Counted from the first letter of the stretch, positions 17,718-26,733 are shown. The stretch is 64,000 nt of DNA from Paracoccus salipaludis (GCF_002287065.1 NZ_NSJZ01000006.1:113152-177151); one strand, 5' to 3'. Translations and numbers: made by a program. Notes: generated by a model from the sequence alone, not told the origin.

Positions 17718-18441
17718 CGGGCAGCTCATAAAAGTCGCGGTCGTAAAGCTGCGGCTCGCCTTCCTGGGGCAGCGCGCGGCGGAAGGCGGGGCGCGAGGTG
17801 CAGCGGTCCGCATAGGCCTGAAGCGCAGGCGACAGGCGGGTGAAGCGGCCCGCCGTCCAGACCGACCAGCCAACGGCGCAATCGACGCCCGAGAAGCCGC
17901 CGGACATCAGCCAGTCCTGACCCTGAACCGTCTGCTCGACCAGCCGCAGGGTGCGGCCCAGCCGCGCGGTTTCCAGTTTCATGACGGTCAGCGAGCGTGT
18001 CGCCGGATCGCGCAGCATCAGGTGGCTTTGCGTGAGGTTCGCGATGTGCTGGCCGATGGTTTCCGCGAAATGCAGCCAGTCGAGCCAGCCGAGCCGCCCG
18101 TCCTCTCCGGGACCGCGCCACAGGTGCGGCCCGCGCGTCTCGCAGAGGTATTCGACCATCGCGCCGGATTCGTGGATGACATTGCCGTCCACCTGCAGCG
18201 CGGGGGCGCGGCCGACCGGGTGGATGGCCTCATACTCGGCCCCGCGCATGTCCTTCGAGCGGAGGTCCATGACTCGCAGGCGGAAGGGCAGTTCAAGCTC
18301 GTTCAGCAGCCACAGGACGCGCATGGATCGCGACAGCGGCACGTGCCACAGGATGATCTCGCCCCTGTCATCCTTGACGGGACCGCCTGACGCGGGGGGC
18401 GCGGCGTCGGTGGGGGTTGGTTCGGGCGGGGTCTCAGGCAT
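17710..18441 (-). CDS. Glutathione S-transferase family protein
   Basis: A 243-aa GST with a Pro-rich N-terminal extension of about 27 residues before the thioredoxin-like domain (IILWHVPLSRSMRVLWLLNE). GRAPALQVDGNVIHESGAMV carries the cis-Pro and the glutathione-binding Glu-Ser pair, and the helical C-terminal domain follows. The extension differs from ordinary GSTs. It is overlapped at both ends by liu genes (8 nt at each end), so it is part of the leucine-catabolism transcript. A role in isomerisation or in protecting against reactive enoyl-CoA intermediates is conceivable but not shown. Confidence 0.88.
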   Translation of the reverse strand: MPETPPEPTPTDAAPPASGGPVKDDRGEIILWHVPLSRSMRVLWLLNELELPFRLRVMDLRSKDMRGAEYEAIHPVGRAPALQVDGNVIHESGAMVEYLCETRGPHLWRGPGEDGRLGWLDWLHFAETIGQHIANLTQSHLMLRDPATRSLTVMKLETARLGRTLRLVEQTVQGQDWLMSGGFSGVDCAVGWSVWTAGRFTRLSPALQAYADRCTSRPAFRRALPQEGEPQLYDRDFYELPDA

Positions 18442-20359
18442 CCTCGTCCTCCAGCCGGATCAGGGGGGCGCCGGCCTCGACCTGCGCGCCGGGTTCGGCC
18501 AGCACCTCGGCCACGGTGCCGTCGCGGGCGGCGGTCAGGGTGTGTTCCATCTTCATGGCCTCCAGCACGGCCAGGCGGTCGCCCGCAGCAACCTGCTGGC
18601 CCGCGCTGACGAAGACCGCCTTGACCAGCCCCGGCATGGGCGACAGCGTCAGGCCGCTGCCCGTCGCCTCGGTCTGCCGGTCCAGCGGATCCTGCGGCAC
18701 CAGCGTCAGGCTGCGGCCGCCGAAGACGCTGACGCCCGCCGGGTGCGTCACGATGCGCGAGCGGCGGGGCGAGCCGTTCACCCACCAGCGTTCCCCCTGC
18801 CACAGGACATCATGCGCGATGCCCTCCAGCGTCACCCGCGCCGTGCCGGGGCCGAGCACCTCGACCACGCCCTGGCCGCCTTCCCAGGTCACGGTGCGGC
18901 GCAGGGGGGACCAGAGCGTGACGCCGCCGCGCACTTCGGGGTCGTGCAGCCCGGCGACGCCGAGCGCGGCCAAGGCGCGGGTTTCGGGCGAGGGTTCGGC
19001 CTGATCGAGCAACCGGTCGAGGTCGCGGGCGATGAGGCCGGTGTCCACCTCGCCCTTGCGGAAGCCCTCGTGCCGGGTAAGGGCGATGAGGAAGTCGATG
19101 TTGGTGACGGTGCCCGCGACCTCGGTGTCCACCAGCGCGGTTTCCAGCGCGCGCAGGGCGATGGCGCGGGTCGGGCCGAAGGTGATGATCTTGGCGATCA
19201 TCGGGTCGTACCACGGGCTGATGCTGTCGCCCTGCCGCACGCCCGTTTCGTTGCGGGCGTTGTCGGCGAACTTCAGATGCGCCAGCCTGCCGGTGGCAGG
19301 CAGGAAGCCTGCGGGTACGTCCTCGGCGTAAAGCCGCGCCTCGAAGGCGTGACCGGTGATGGTCAGTTCGTCCTGCCGCTTGGGCAGCGGCTCGCCCGAG
19401 GCGACGCGAAGCTGCCATTCGACCAGATCGACGCCGGTGATGGCCTCGGTCACGGGATGTTCCACCTGAAGGCGGGTGTTCATCTCCATGAACCAGAAGC
19501 CGTCGGGGCGCAGGCCGTTCGAGCCGTCCACGATGAACTCGATGGTGCCTGCGCCGGCATAGCCGATGGCCTCGGCGGCGCGGACGGCGGCGGCGCCCAT
19601 CGCGGCGCGGACCTCGGGCGTCATGCCGGGGGCCGGGGCTTCCTCGATCACCTTCTGATGACGGCGCTGCAGCGAGCAGTCGCGCTCGAACAGATGCACG
19701 GCGTTTGTGCCGTCACCGAAGATCTGCACCTCGATATGCCGGGGGGCGGTGATGTATTTCTCGATCAGCACGGCGGGGTTGCCGAAGGCGGTCTGCGCCT
19801 CGCCCTGCGCGCTTGCCAGCGCGGCGGCGAAGTCGGCGGGGGCGTCCACCTTGCGCATCCCCTTGCCGCCGCCGCCCGCGACCGCCTTGATGAGGACGGG
19901 ATAGCCGATGCGGTCGGCCCGGTCCGCAAGGAACGCGGGGTCCTGGTTCTCGCCATGATAGCCGGGGACGACGGGAACGCCCGCCTGCTCCATCAGCGCC
20001 TTGGCCGCGTCCTTGAGGCCCATGGCGCGGATCGCATCCGCCGAGGGGCCGATGAAGACCAGCCCTGCCGCCGTCACCGCATCCACGAAGTCCGGGTTTT
20101 CCGACAGGAAGCCATAGCCCGGGTGGATCGCCTGCGCGCCGGTGTCCAGCGCCGCCCGGATGATGGCGTCGCCGCGCAGGTAGCTGTCCTTCGGCGCGGG
20201 GCCGCCGATATGCACGGCCTCGTCGGCCATCGAGACGTGGCGCGCGCCCCGGTCGGCGTCGGAATAGACGGCGACGGTGCCGACGCCCAGGCGGCGGCAG
20301 GTATCCATGACGCGGCAGGCGATCTCGCCCCGGTTGGCGATCAGGATCTTGCTGAACAT
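18434..20359 (-). CDS. liuD: Methylcrotonyl-CoA carboxylase biotin-containing subunit
   Basis: Alpha subunit of the biotin-dependent carboxylase that converts 3-methylcrotonyl-CoA to 3-methylglutaconyl-CoA; 641 aa. The biotin carboxylase N-terminus is FSKILIANRGEIACRVMDTC, with an ATP-grasp glycine loop GGGGKGMRKV and the motif MEMNTRLQVEHPVTEAITGV. A BT domain follows, then the biotin carrier domain with the biotinylated lysine in LEAMKMEHTL near the C-terminus. The neighbours liuB, liuE and liuC point to methylcrotonyl- rather than propionyl- or acetyl-CoA as substrate. A GC-rich repeat lies between it and liuB. Confidence 0.94.
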   Translation of the reverse strand: MFSKILIANRGEIACRVMDTCRRLGVGTVAVYSDADRGARHVSMADEAVHIGGPAPKDSYLRGDAIIRAALDTGAQAIHPGYGFLSENPDFVDAVTAAGLVFIGPSADAIRAMGLKDAAKALMEQAGVPVVPGYHGENQDPAFLADRADRIGYPVLIKAVAGGGGKGMRKVDAPADFAAALASAQGEAQTAFGNPAVLIEKYITAPRHIEVQIFGDGTNAVHLFERDCSLQRRHQKVIEEAPAPGMTPEVRAAMGAAAVRAAEAIGYAGAGTIEFIVDGSNGLRPDGFWFMEMNTRLQVEHPVTEAITGVDLVEWQLRVASGEPLPKRQDELTITGHAFEARLYAEDVPAGFLPATGRLAHLKFADNARNETGVRQGDSISPWYDPMIAKIITFGPTRAIALRALETALVDTEVAGTVTNIDFLIALTRHEGFRKGEVDTGLIARDLDRLLDQAEPSPETRALAALGVAGLHDPEVRGGVTLWSPLRRTVTWEGGQGVVEVLGPGTARVTLEGIAHDVLWQGERWWVNGSPRRSRIVTHPAGVSVFGGRSLTLVPQDPLDRQTEATGSGLTLSPMPGLVKAVFVSAGQQVAAGDRLAVLEAMKMEHTLTAARDGTVAEVLAEPGAQVEAGAPLIRLEDEDA

Positions 20360-20386
20360 GGCGATGCCCTGTGTTGCCCGGCCGCA

Positions 20387-20442
20387 CCGGGGGTTTTCCA
20401 CCCCCGGACCCCCGGAGGATATTTGTGCAAAGAAGAAAGACC
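20387..20442 (+). repeat. GC-rich interspersed repeat between liuB and liuD
   Basis: CCGGGGG-TTTTCCA-CCCCCGG, then ACCCCCGGAGGATATTTGTG and CAAAGAAGAAAG. It shares the ATATTT...AAGAAG core with the other copies but has a different palindromic arm. It fills most of the 100-nt gap between the two carboxylase subunit genes. Confidence 0.8.
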
Positions 20443-20459
20443 CGGGTGTCTGCGCATCG

Positions 20460-22064
20460 TCACATCCGGAAGACGCCGAAGCGGGTCGGCTCGATGGGCG
20501 CGTTGAGGCTGGCGCGGAGCGACAGCGACAGCACGTCGCGGGTCTTGCGCGGGTCCACGATGCCGTCGTCCCAGAGCCGGGCCGAGGCGTAGAGCGGGTG
20601 CGACTGGCGGTCGAACATCTCGATCGTAGGGCGCTTGAACTCGGTTTCTTCCTCGGCGCTCCAGCTGCCGCCCTTGCGCTCGATCCCTTCGCGGCGGACG
20701 GTGGCGAGAACGCCCGCCGCCTGCTCGCCGCCCATGACGCTGATGCGGCTGTTGGGCCAGGTCCATAGGAACCGGGGGCTATAGGCGCGGCCGGCCATGC
20801 CGTAGTTGCCGGCGCCGAAGCTGCCGCCGACAAGCATGGTGATCTTGGGGACCGCCGTGGTCGCCACCGCCGTCACCATCTTGGCGCCGTGGCGGGCGAT
20901 GCCCTCGTTTTCATATTTCCGGCCGACCATGAAGCCGGTGATGTTCTGCAGGAAGATCAGGGGAATGGACCGCTGCGAGCAGAGCTCGATGAAATGCGCG
21001 CCCTTGATGGCGGCTTCCGAGAACAGCACGCCGTTGTTGGCGACGATGCCGACAGGGCAGCCCTCGATATGGGCGAAGCCCGTGACCAGCGTCTCGCCGA
21101 AGCGCGGCTTGAACTCGTCGAAGCGCGAGCCGTCCACGGTGCGGGCGATGACCTCGCGGATGTCATATGGGGTGCGCAGGTCGGCGGGGACGACGCCCAG
21201 GATCTCCTCGGGGTCGTAGAGGGGCGCTTCGGGCGACTGCCAGACGACCGTCTGCGGCAGGCGGCGGTTCAGGTGGCTGACGGCGCGGCGGGCAAGCGCA
21301 AGCGCGTGGCTGTCGTCCTCGGCCAGGTAGTCGGCCACGCCCGACAGGCGGGTGTGGACGTCGCCGCCGCCCAGGTCCTCGGCGCTGACGACCTCTCCGG
21401 TCGCGGCCTTCACCAGGGGCGGCCCGGCCAGGAAGATGGTGCCCTGGTTGCGCACGATGATGGTGACATCGGACATGGCGGGAACATAGGCGCCGCCCGC
21501 CGTGCAGCTTCCCATCACCACGGCGATCTGGGGGATGCCCTTCGCGCTCATCTGCGCCTGGTTGAAGAAGATCCGTCCGAAATGGTCGCGGTCAGGGAAG
21601 ACCTCGTCCTGGTTGGGCAGGTTCGCGCCGCCCGAGTCGACCAGGTAGACGCAGGGCAGATGGCAGGCTTCCGCGATCTCCTGCGCGCGCAGGTGCTTCT
21701 TGACCGTCATCGGGTAGTAGGTGCCGCCCTTCACGGTGGCGTCGTTGGCGACCACCATCACGTCGAGGCCATGCACCCGCCCGACGCCTGCGATCACGCC
21801 CGCGCCGGGGGCCGCGCCGTCATACATGTCATGCGCGGCCGTCGCGCCGATTTCCAGGAAGGGCGAGCCGGGGTCGAGCAGGTTCGCGACCCGTTCCCGA
21901 GGGGGCATCTTGCCGCGCGAGGTGTGGCGGGCCAGCGCATCCGCGCCGCCGCCCTGGGCCGCGGCGTCGGCCGCCTGCCGGATCGTGTCCAGCATCGCCA
22001 GATGCGCCTGCCTGTTGGAGCGGAAGGCGTCCGACGAGGTCAGAGCCGCCGATTTCAGTTTCAT
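20460..22064 (-). CDS. liuB: Methylcrotonyl-CoA carboxylase carboxyltransferase subunit
   Basis: Beta subunit that transfers the carboxyl group from biotin to 3-methylcrotonyl-CoA; 534 aa, typical length. Family stretches are [40 protein letters not shown] and [17 protein letters not shown], then the second crotonase-like half with [20 protein letters not shown] and the C-terminal [16 protein letters not shown] at 22064 follows an AGGAG site. It is first in the liuB-liuD-GST-liuE-liuC run, and its start faces ompW across a 140-nt divergent region. Confidence 0.95.
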   Translation of the reverse strand: MKLKSAALTSSDAFRSNRQAHLAMLDTIRQAADAAAQGGGADALARHTSRGKMPPRERVANLLDPGSPFLEIGATAAHDMYDGAAPGAGVIAGVGRVHGLDVMVVANDATVKGGTYYPMTVKKHLRAQEIAEACHLPCVYLVDSGGANLPNQDEVFPDRDHFGRIFFNQAQMSAKGIPQIAVVMGSCTAGGAYVPAMSDVTIIVRNQGTIFLAGPPLVKAATGEVVSAEDLGGGDVHTRLSGVADYLAEDDSHALALARRAVSHLNRRLPQTVVWQSPEAPLYDPEEILGVVPADLRTPYDIREVIARTVDGSRFDEFKPRFGETLVTGFAHIEGCPVGIVANNGVLFSEAAIKGAHFIELCSQRSIPLIFLQNITGFMVGRKYENEGIARHGAKMVTAVATTAVPKITMLVGGSFGAGNYGMAGRAYSPRFLWTWPNSRISVMGGEQAAGVLATVRREGIERKGGSWSAEEETEFKRPTIEMFDRQSHPLYASARLWDDGIVDPRKTRDVLSLSLRASLNAPIEPTRFGVFRM

Positions 22065-22132
22065 GCCGGATGCTCCTGTGAAGGCGAAGAAATGCGGCGC
22101 GCTGTCGCAGGGGCGCCCGCGCGGCCGGGGGT

Positions 22133-22146
22133 TTGATCTGGATCAT
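22133..22146 (+). promoter_or_regulatory. FNR/CRP-family (FnrP/NNR-type) binding site
   Basis: TTGAT-CTGG-ATCAT matches the TTGAT-N4-ATCAA consensus at nine of ten half-site positions. It lies 59 nt upstream of the ompW start and about 70 nt from the divergent liuB start. Placement suits oxygen- or NO-responsive control of ompW, which is FNR-regulated in other bacteria. Confidence 0.65.
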
Positions 22147-22204
22147 GTGACGATCCCGCGAACGCGGGCAGGGCAACGGCACAAGATCGAACGGGAGAAC
22201 AGTG

Positions 22205-22813
22205 ATGAAAACGATCAGCCTTGCCGCCCTTGTCGCCGTGCTGGCGATGCCCGCGCTGGCCCAGCAGGCGGGCGACTGGACCGTGGGCGTGGGCGTGGGC
22301 AGCGTCATGCCCAAGGACGACAACGGCACCGTTGCCGGCAACCTGGACGTCGAGGTCGACAACGACACCCGCCCGACGCTGACGGTGGAATACTTCCTGC
22401 GCGACAACATCGGCGTCGAGCTGCTGGCCGCCACGCCCTTCGAGCATGACGTCAACATCGACGGCGTGGGCAAGGTCGGCACCGTCAAGCACCTGCCGCC
22501 GACGCTGAGCGTCAACTATCACTGGGACACCGGCTCGGCCTTCAAGCCCTATGCAGGGATCGGCCTGAACTACACCAGCTTCTGGGACGAATCGACCGAA
22601 GGCGCGCTGGCCGGGAACGACCTGGATCTGGAACACAGCTTCGGCCTGGCCGTGCAGGCGGGCGCCGACTGGTGGCTGAACGATACCTCCGCGATCCGTG
22701 CGACCGTGCGCTGGATCGACATCGACGCCGACGTCAAGCTGAACGGCGAGAAGATCGGCGAGGTCGAAATCGATCCCTTCGCCGTGCAGGCGGCCTATGT
22801 CTTCAAGTTCTGA
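22205..22813 (+). CDS. ompW: OmpW family outer membrane protein
   Basis: Small eight-stranded outer-membrane barrel of 202 aa. A Sec signal peptide (MKTISLAALVAVLAMPALAQ) is followed by alternating amphipathic strands. Typical OmpW features are PTLTVEYFLRDNIGVELLAA, KHLPPTLSVNYHWDTGSAFK, PYAGIGLNYTSFWDE and the C-terminal aromatic residue in AAYVFKF for BAM recognition. ATG at 22205 has GGGAG upstream; a GTG precedes it in frame. The family forms hydrophobic channels. It sits on the plus strand between two groups of minus-strand liu genes and has its own FNR-type box. Confidence 0.95.
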   Translation: MKTISLAALVAVLAMPALAQQAGDWTVGVGVGSVMPKDDNGTVAGNLDVEVDNDTRPTLTVEYFLRDNIGVELLAATPFEHDVNIDGVGKVGTVKHLPPTLSVNYHWDTGSAFKPYAGIGLNYTSFWDESTEGALAGNDLDLEHSFGLAVQAGADWWLNDTSAIRATVRWIDIDADVKLNGEKIGEVEIDPFAVQAAYVFKF

Positions 22814-22820
22814 AGCGGCA

Positions 22821-22840
22821 CGCGCCCCCTCGGGGGCGCG
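22821..22840 (+). terminator. Hairpin after ompW
   Basis: CGCGCCCC-CTCG-GGGGCGCG, eight pairs, starts 8 nt after the ompW stop. There is no T tract, so termination strength is uncertain. It may also act on the convergent acyl-CoA synthetase transcript. Confidence 0.5.
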
Positions 22841-22863
22841 CATCGCGGCAAGTTGACCCCGGG

Positions 22864-24411
22864 TCATGTGCCCCCCGCCAGCTTGCGCAGTTCGCGGCGC
22901 ATGACCTTGCCGGTGACGGTCATCGGCAGCGAATCCAGGAAGGCCACCTCGCGCGGGTAGCTGTGGGCGGCGCAATGGGTTCGGGCGTGGTCCTGCAGCT
23001 CCTTCGCCAGGCTGTCCGAGGCCGCGAAGCCTTCGCGCAGCACGACATAGGCCACGACGATCTCGGTCCGCAGCGGGTCGGGCTTGCCGATCACGCCGGC
23101 GGCGGCGACTGCAGGGTGCTTGATCAGCACGTCCTCGATCTCGGAGGGGCCGATGCGGTATCCGGCGGATGTGATCACGTCGTCGTCGCGGCCGACGAAG
23201 CGGATGTAGCCGTCCTCGATCACGCCGCGGTCGCCCGTGACCAGCCAGTCGCCGCGGAACTTCTCGGCCGTGGCATCCGGGCGTTTCCAGTAGCCCAGCA
23301 TCATGGAGCCCGCGCCGCGGCGGATGGCGATGTCGCCCTCGCCGTCGGTCGGCTGGCCGTCTTCGTCGATGACCCGCACGTCGAAGCCGGGCACCGCCTT
23401 GCCGATGGCGCCGGGCTGCGCCGGGAACATCGAGGAGGCGGACGAGGCGACCATGTTGCACTCGGTCTGGCCATAGAACTCGTTGATCGTCAGACCGAAG
23501 GCGCGGCGGCCCCAGTCGAGCATCTCGGCGCCCAGCGTCTCGCCGCCCGAAGCGACCGAGCGCAGGCCGGGCACCGTCGCCCCCGCCGCCTTGAGCATCC
23601 GCAGGGCGGTCGGCGGCAGGAAGGTGGCCGTCACGCCGCAGTCGCGGATCAGCGCCAGGCAGCTATCCACGTCGAACTTGGGCAGGCGCGCGGCGACGAC
23701 CGGCACGCCCAGAGCAAGGCCCGGCATCGCCACGTCGAAGAGGCCGCCGATCCAGGCCCAGTCGGCGGGGGTCCACAGCACGTCGCGGCCGGGTTCCAGC
23801 AGGTCGTGGCTCATCTCGACGCCCGGCAGGTGGCCGGACAGCATCCGGTGACCGTGCAGCGCGCCCTTGGGGCTGCCGGTGGTCCCCGATGTGTAGATCA
23901 TCACCGCCGGGTCTTCGGGCGTGGTGTCGGCGGTCGGGAACGGACCTGCGTCCGGCAGGTCGTCCTCTTCGGGGACGATCACGCGCAGGCCGAAGGGGGC
24001 GAGCATCGCGCGGCCTTCGGGATCGGTAACGACCGTGGTGATCCCGGCATCGGTCAGGCGCAGGCGCAGCGCCTCGTCCCCGAACAGCTTGAACAGCGGG
24101 ACCGAGATCGCGCCTGATTTCCACACCGCGGCATGAGCGGCGGCAGTCCAGGCGGACTGAGTGCGGAAAATGCCCACCCTGTCACCGCGCCGGGCCGCCA
24201 TCGCATGGGCCAGGCGGTCGGCGCGGGCATCCAGTTCGGCATAGGTCACTGGCCGGAGCGTGCCGTCGTATTCGATGATCGCCGTGCGCTGCGGCTCGGC
24301 GCGCGCCCAGCCGCCGATGGCCTGGTCGGCCATGTTCAGGCGTGCGGGCCAGTTCCAGCGGAACTCGCGCCGCAGCCTGCCATAATCGGTGTGGGACAGC
24401 ATCGGCCTCAT
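22864..24411 (-). CDS. AMP-dependent acyl-CoA synthetase
   Basis: Adenylate-forming enzyme of 515 aa that activates a carboxylic acid to its CoA thioester. The A3 loop is MIYTSGTTGSPKGALHG, the A5 motif is NEFYGQTECNMV and the A8 hinge region is LVTGDRGVIEDGYIRFVGRD. The C-terminal lysine lies in LPMTVTGKVMRRELRKLA. The organisation resembles medium-chain/acetoacetyl-type (AcsM) synthetases. Next to isovaleryl-CoA dehydrogenase, isovalerate or another branched acid is a reasonable substrate, but this is inference. ATG at 24411 overlaps the DUF1622 stop by 4 nt. Confidence 0.88.
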   Translation of the reverse strand: MRPMLSHTDYGRLRREFRWNWPARLNMADQAIGGWARAEPQRTAIIEYDGTLRPVTYAELDARADRLAHAMAARRGDRVGIFRTQSAWTAAAHAAVWKSGAISVPLFKLFGDEALRLRLTDAGITTVVTDPEGRAMLAPFGLRVIVPEEDDLPDAGPFPTADTTPEDPAVMIYTSGTTGSPKGALHGHRMLSGHLPGVEMSHDLLEPGRDVLWTPADWAWIGGLFDVAMPGLALGVPVVAARLPKFDVDSCLALIRDCGVTATFLPPTALRMLKAAGATVPGLRSVASGGETLGAEMLDWGRRAFGLTINEFYGQTECNMVASSASSMFPAQPGAIGKAVPGFDVRVIDEDGQPTDGEGDIAIRRGAGSMMLGYWKRPDATAEKFRGDWLVTGDRGVIEDGYIRFVGRDDDVITSAGYRIGPSEIEDVLIKHPAVAAAGVIGKPDPLRTEIVVAYVVLREGFAASDSLAKELQDHARTHCAAHSYPREVAFLDSLPMTVTGKVMRRELRKLAGGT

Positions 24412-24833
24412 CCCCTGCCCTCGCGCGGTTCGTCGGCGTCCCCGAGCTCGCGCCGCACCGTTTCCAGCTCGCGTTCGAGGAAGAAGGACGTGACCGAGCG
24501 GATCACGACAAGGATGCCCAGGAACACCAGGTCGGACATCGCCAGGCTGACCGCCGTGGTGATGATGTCCGAGACGATCAGGATCTCCAGCCCGGCAAGG
24601 ATGTAGCGGCCCAGTTCCACCCGCTCGGCGTTCAGCCCGCGCTTGCGCTCGTCCTCTCCGGGTCCGAACTCGGCCTTCAGATAGCCGATCAGGAAGCGGG
24701 CTGCGCCGACCAGCAGCACGGCAATGGCGACAAGGTCGATCAGCGTGGCCGCGACCTCGATCGCGCCGACCAGCCACTCCATGCGGCCGTGCAGCAGGCC
24801 CTCGTCGCGGACATAGTCGAAGAAGCCGTTCAT
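24408..24833 (-). CDS. DUF1622 membrane protein
   Basis: A 141-aa protein with two or three predicted transmembrane helices (AIEVAATLIDLVAIAVLLVG, then ILAGLEILIVSDIITTAVSL and LVFLGILVVIRSVTSFFLER). The segment VELGRYILAGLEILIVSDII is the DUF1622 core. No function is known for the family. It lies between liuA and the acyl-CoA synthetase and overlaps the latter by 4 nt, which makes it part of that operon. The charged C-terminal tail (ELETVRRELGDADEPREGRG) is probably cytoplasmic. Confidence 0.85.
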   Translation of the reverse strand: MNGFFDYVRDEGLLHGRMEWLVGAIEVAATLIDLVAIAVLLVGAARFLIGYLKAEFGPGEDERKRGLNAERVELGRYILAGLEILIVSDIITTAVSLAMSDLVFLGILVVIRSVTSFFLERELETVRRELGDADEPREGRG

Positions 24834-24873
24834 GGCGCCGCCTTGCCCTGAAAGAGACGCAGCCCCCCGCGCA

Positions 24874-26034
24874 TCAGTCCAGCGCCATCAGCTCGCGGCC
24901 GATCAGCATCCGGCGGATCTCGCTGGTCCCTGCCCCGATTTCCATCAGCTTGGCGTCGCGGAACAGCCGGCTGACCGTCGAGTCGTTCAGGAAGCCCGCC
25001 CCACCCAGCGCCTGCACGGCCTGGTGCGCCTGCACCATCGCCTGCTCGGACGCGTAAAGCACCGCACCCGCCGCGTCCTGCCGCGTCACCTTGCCCGCGT
25101 CGCAGGCCTTGGCGACCTCGTAGACATAGGCGCGGGCGGTGTTCAGCGCGACATACATGTCGGCGATCTTGCCCTGCATCAGCTGGAAGTTCCCGATGGG
25201 CTGGCCGAACTGCCTGCGTTCGCGGACATAGGGCATGACCTCGTCCAGCGCGGCCGCCATGATGCCCGTGCCGATGCCCGACAGGACCAGCCGCTCGTAA
25301 TCCAACCCGGACATGAGGACACGCACGCCCTTGCCCTCGGCGCCCAGCACGTTCTCAAAGGGGATCTCGGCGTCCTCGAAGATCAGCTCGCCCGTGTTCG
25401 AGCCGCGCATCCCCAGCTTGTCGAAATGCGGCCCCTGGGTGAAGCCTTTGATGCCCTTCTCGACGATGAAGGCGGTGATGCCCTTGGACCCCGCCTCGGG
25501 GTCGGTCTTGGCATAGACCACCAGCACGTCGGCGTCGGGACCGTTGGTGATCCAGTACTTGCTGCCGTTCAGGACGTAGTAGCCGTTCCGCTTTTCCGCC
25601 CGCAGCTTCATGCCGACGACGTCGGAGCCCGCGCCTTCCTCGGACATCGCCAGCGCGCCGACATGCTCGCCCGAGCAGAGCTTCGGCAGGTATTTCCGCT
25701 TCTGGTCTTCCGAGCCGTTCAGCTTGAGCTGGTTCACGCAAAGGTTCGAATGCGCGCCATAGGACAGACTGACGCTGGCGCTGGCCCGCGCGATCTCCTC
25801 GACCGCGATCGTGTGGGCCAGATAGCCCATGCCGGTGCCGCCGTATTCCTCGGGGACGGTGATGCCCAGAAGGCCGAGGTCGCCCATCTCGCGCCATAGG
25901 TCGGCGGGGAAGACGTTCTCGCGGTCCACCTGCGCGGCGATGGGCTTGACCCGTTCCTGCGCCCAGCGGTGAACCATGTCGCGCAGGGCGTTCACGTCCT
26001 CGCCCAGGTCGAAATCCATCCCTCGCGTGAACAT
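24874..26034 (-). CDS. liuA: Isovaleryl-CoA dehydrogenase
   Basis: FAD acyl-CoA dehydrogenase for the third step of leucine breakdown (isovaleryl-CoA to 3-methylcrotonyl-CoA); 386 aa. The sequence contains [40 protein letters not shown] and [19 protein letters not shown]. The Glu of [11 protein letters not shown] sits where isovaleryl-CoA dehydrogenases carry the catalytic base, unlike most other members of the superfamily. The C-terminal [18 protein letters not shown] is family-typical. ATG at 26034 has GGAGGG upstream; a GTG precedes it in frame. First gene of its group, with an inverted-repeat operator 21 nt upstream. Confidence 0.95.
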   Translation of the reverse strand: MFTRGMDFDLGEDVNALRDMVHRWAQERVKPIAAQVDRENVFPADLWREMGDLGLLGITVPEEYGGTGMGYLAHTIAVEEIARASASVSLSYGAHSNLCVNQLKLNGSEDQKRKYLPKLCSGEHVGALAMSEEGAGSDVVGMKLRAEKRNGYYVLNGSKYWITNGPDADVLVVYAKTDPEAGSKGITAFIVEKGIKGFTQGPHFDKLGMRGSNTGELIFEDAEIPFENVLGAEGKGVRVLMSGLDYERLVLSGIGTGIMAAALDEVMPYVRERRQFGQPIGNFQLMQGKIADMYVALNTARAYVYEVAKACDAGKVTRQDAAGAVLYASEQAMVQAHQAVQALGGAGFLNDSTVSRLFRDAKLMEIGAGTSEIRRMLIGRELMALD

Positions 26035-26054
26035 CACAACCCTCCCCCGGTTAT

Positions 26055-26068
26055 TGAACGTTCGTTCA
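26055..26068. promoter_or_regulatory. Inverted-repeat operator ahead of liuA (TetR-like)
   Basis: TGAAC-GTTC-GTTCA, a 5-4-5 inverted repeat with the AACGTTCGTT core common in TetR-family operators. It lies between liuA and its upstream gene-free region, close enough to the ribosome site to block transcription. No regulator gene is in the window. Confidence 0.55.
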
Positions 26069-26563
26069 GTTAATCGGCCTTATGCCGCAACTGGCAGCCA
26101 CCGGTCAACTGCCACAGTAACGGTCGGCACGCTGCAGCACGCAAGATGCATGTTGATGGCGCGCGCCGAGGAACACAGGCTCGACCGAAGGCGACGGGAC
26201 ACGGCCCACGAGCACTGCCCAGCCCGGCGCAACATATCGTGCACGAGCGGCTTTCCGGCCCGCTGTCCCATGCCGCCTGATCCCATCGTGCTTCATGGCA
26301 GCCCGTATTGCAGCGCGAACGGCAGCCTGCCCTGGGACAGCCAAGAGCCGCGCAGATCGTCGGGAGATAGTCGGATTGCGAGTTCCCGATGACACCCTGA
26401 CGCCACTTCGCAGGGCGGATTCACGCAGCACGTTCCGCAGGGGTCAGCGGACGTGAAACACCCCATGCCGTGACATGGCGAGGCAGGACGCGAGTCGCAT
26501 GGCGTCACCCTTGTAGGGCGCACCCGGAGAAAGCGTCTTGCAAGCCGTTGATGGGATGAGACT
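26069..26563. other. Gene-free region between liuA and tRNA-Val
   Basis: About 495 nt. Short open frames exist on both strands, but none has a recognisable domain, a consistent ribosome site or convincing codon use. It should hold the liuA promoter at its left end. I see no RNA signature or mobile-element end. Confidence 0.5.
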
Positions 26564-26639
26564 TGGTGGGCGGTGAGGGACTCGAACCCCCGACAACCTC
26601 GGTGTAAACGAGATGCTCTACCAACTGAGCTAACCGCCC
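26564..26639 (-). tRNA. tRNA-Val (anticodon TAC)
   Basis: Complete cloverleaf on the minus strand: acceptor GGGCGGT pairs with ACCGCCC, then A and an encoded CCA. The D loop carries AGCTCAGTTGGTAGAGC, the anticodon loop is TTTACAC, and the T loop is GGTTCGAGTCCC. Anticodon TAC reads GUA (and GUG) valine codons. Confidence 0.97.
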
Positions 26640-26648
26640 CTGCCCGCG

Positions 26649-26677
26649 CTTATGGCGTGACCCGAAGGCCGAGGCAA
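26649..26677 (-). promoter_or_regulatory. Promoter of tRNA-Val (TAC)
   Basis: On the minus strand TTGCCT (26677-26672) and CATAAG (26654-26649) are spaced by 17 nt and end 9 nt before the tRNA. It lies downstream of a terminator, which supports separate transcription from the other tRNA. Confidence 0.5.
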
Positions 26678-26684
26678 GCCGCGG

Positions 26685-26724
26685 AAACGAAAGGGACCGC
26701 CTGCGCGGTGGCGCGGGCGGTCCC
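26685..26724 (-). terminator. Rho-independent terminator after tRNA-Val (CAC)
   Basis: On the minus strand GGGACCGCC pairs perfectly with GGCGGTCCC across a 14-nt loop and is followed by TTTCGTTT. It starts 10 nt after the CCA end of the tRNA. Confidence 0.8.
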
Positions 26725-26733
26725 CGGGAATGA

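Noticed and set aside
26069..26563. Small genes in the liuA-tRNA gap
   Set aside because: Several short open frames exist, but none has a ribosome site plus recognisable sequence, and they overlap each other in several frames.
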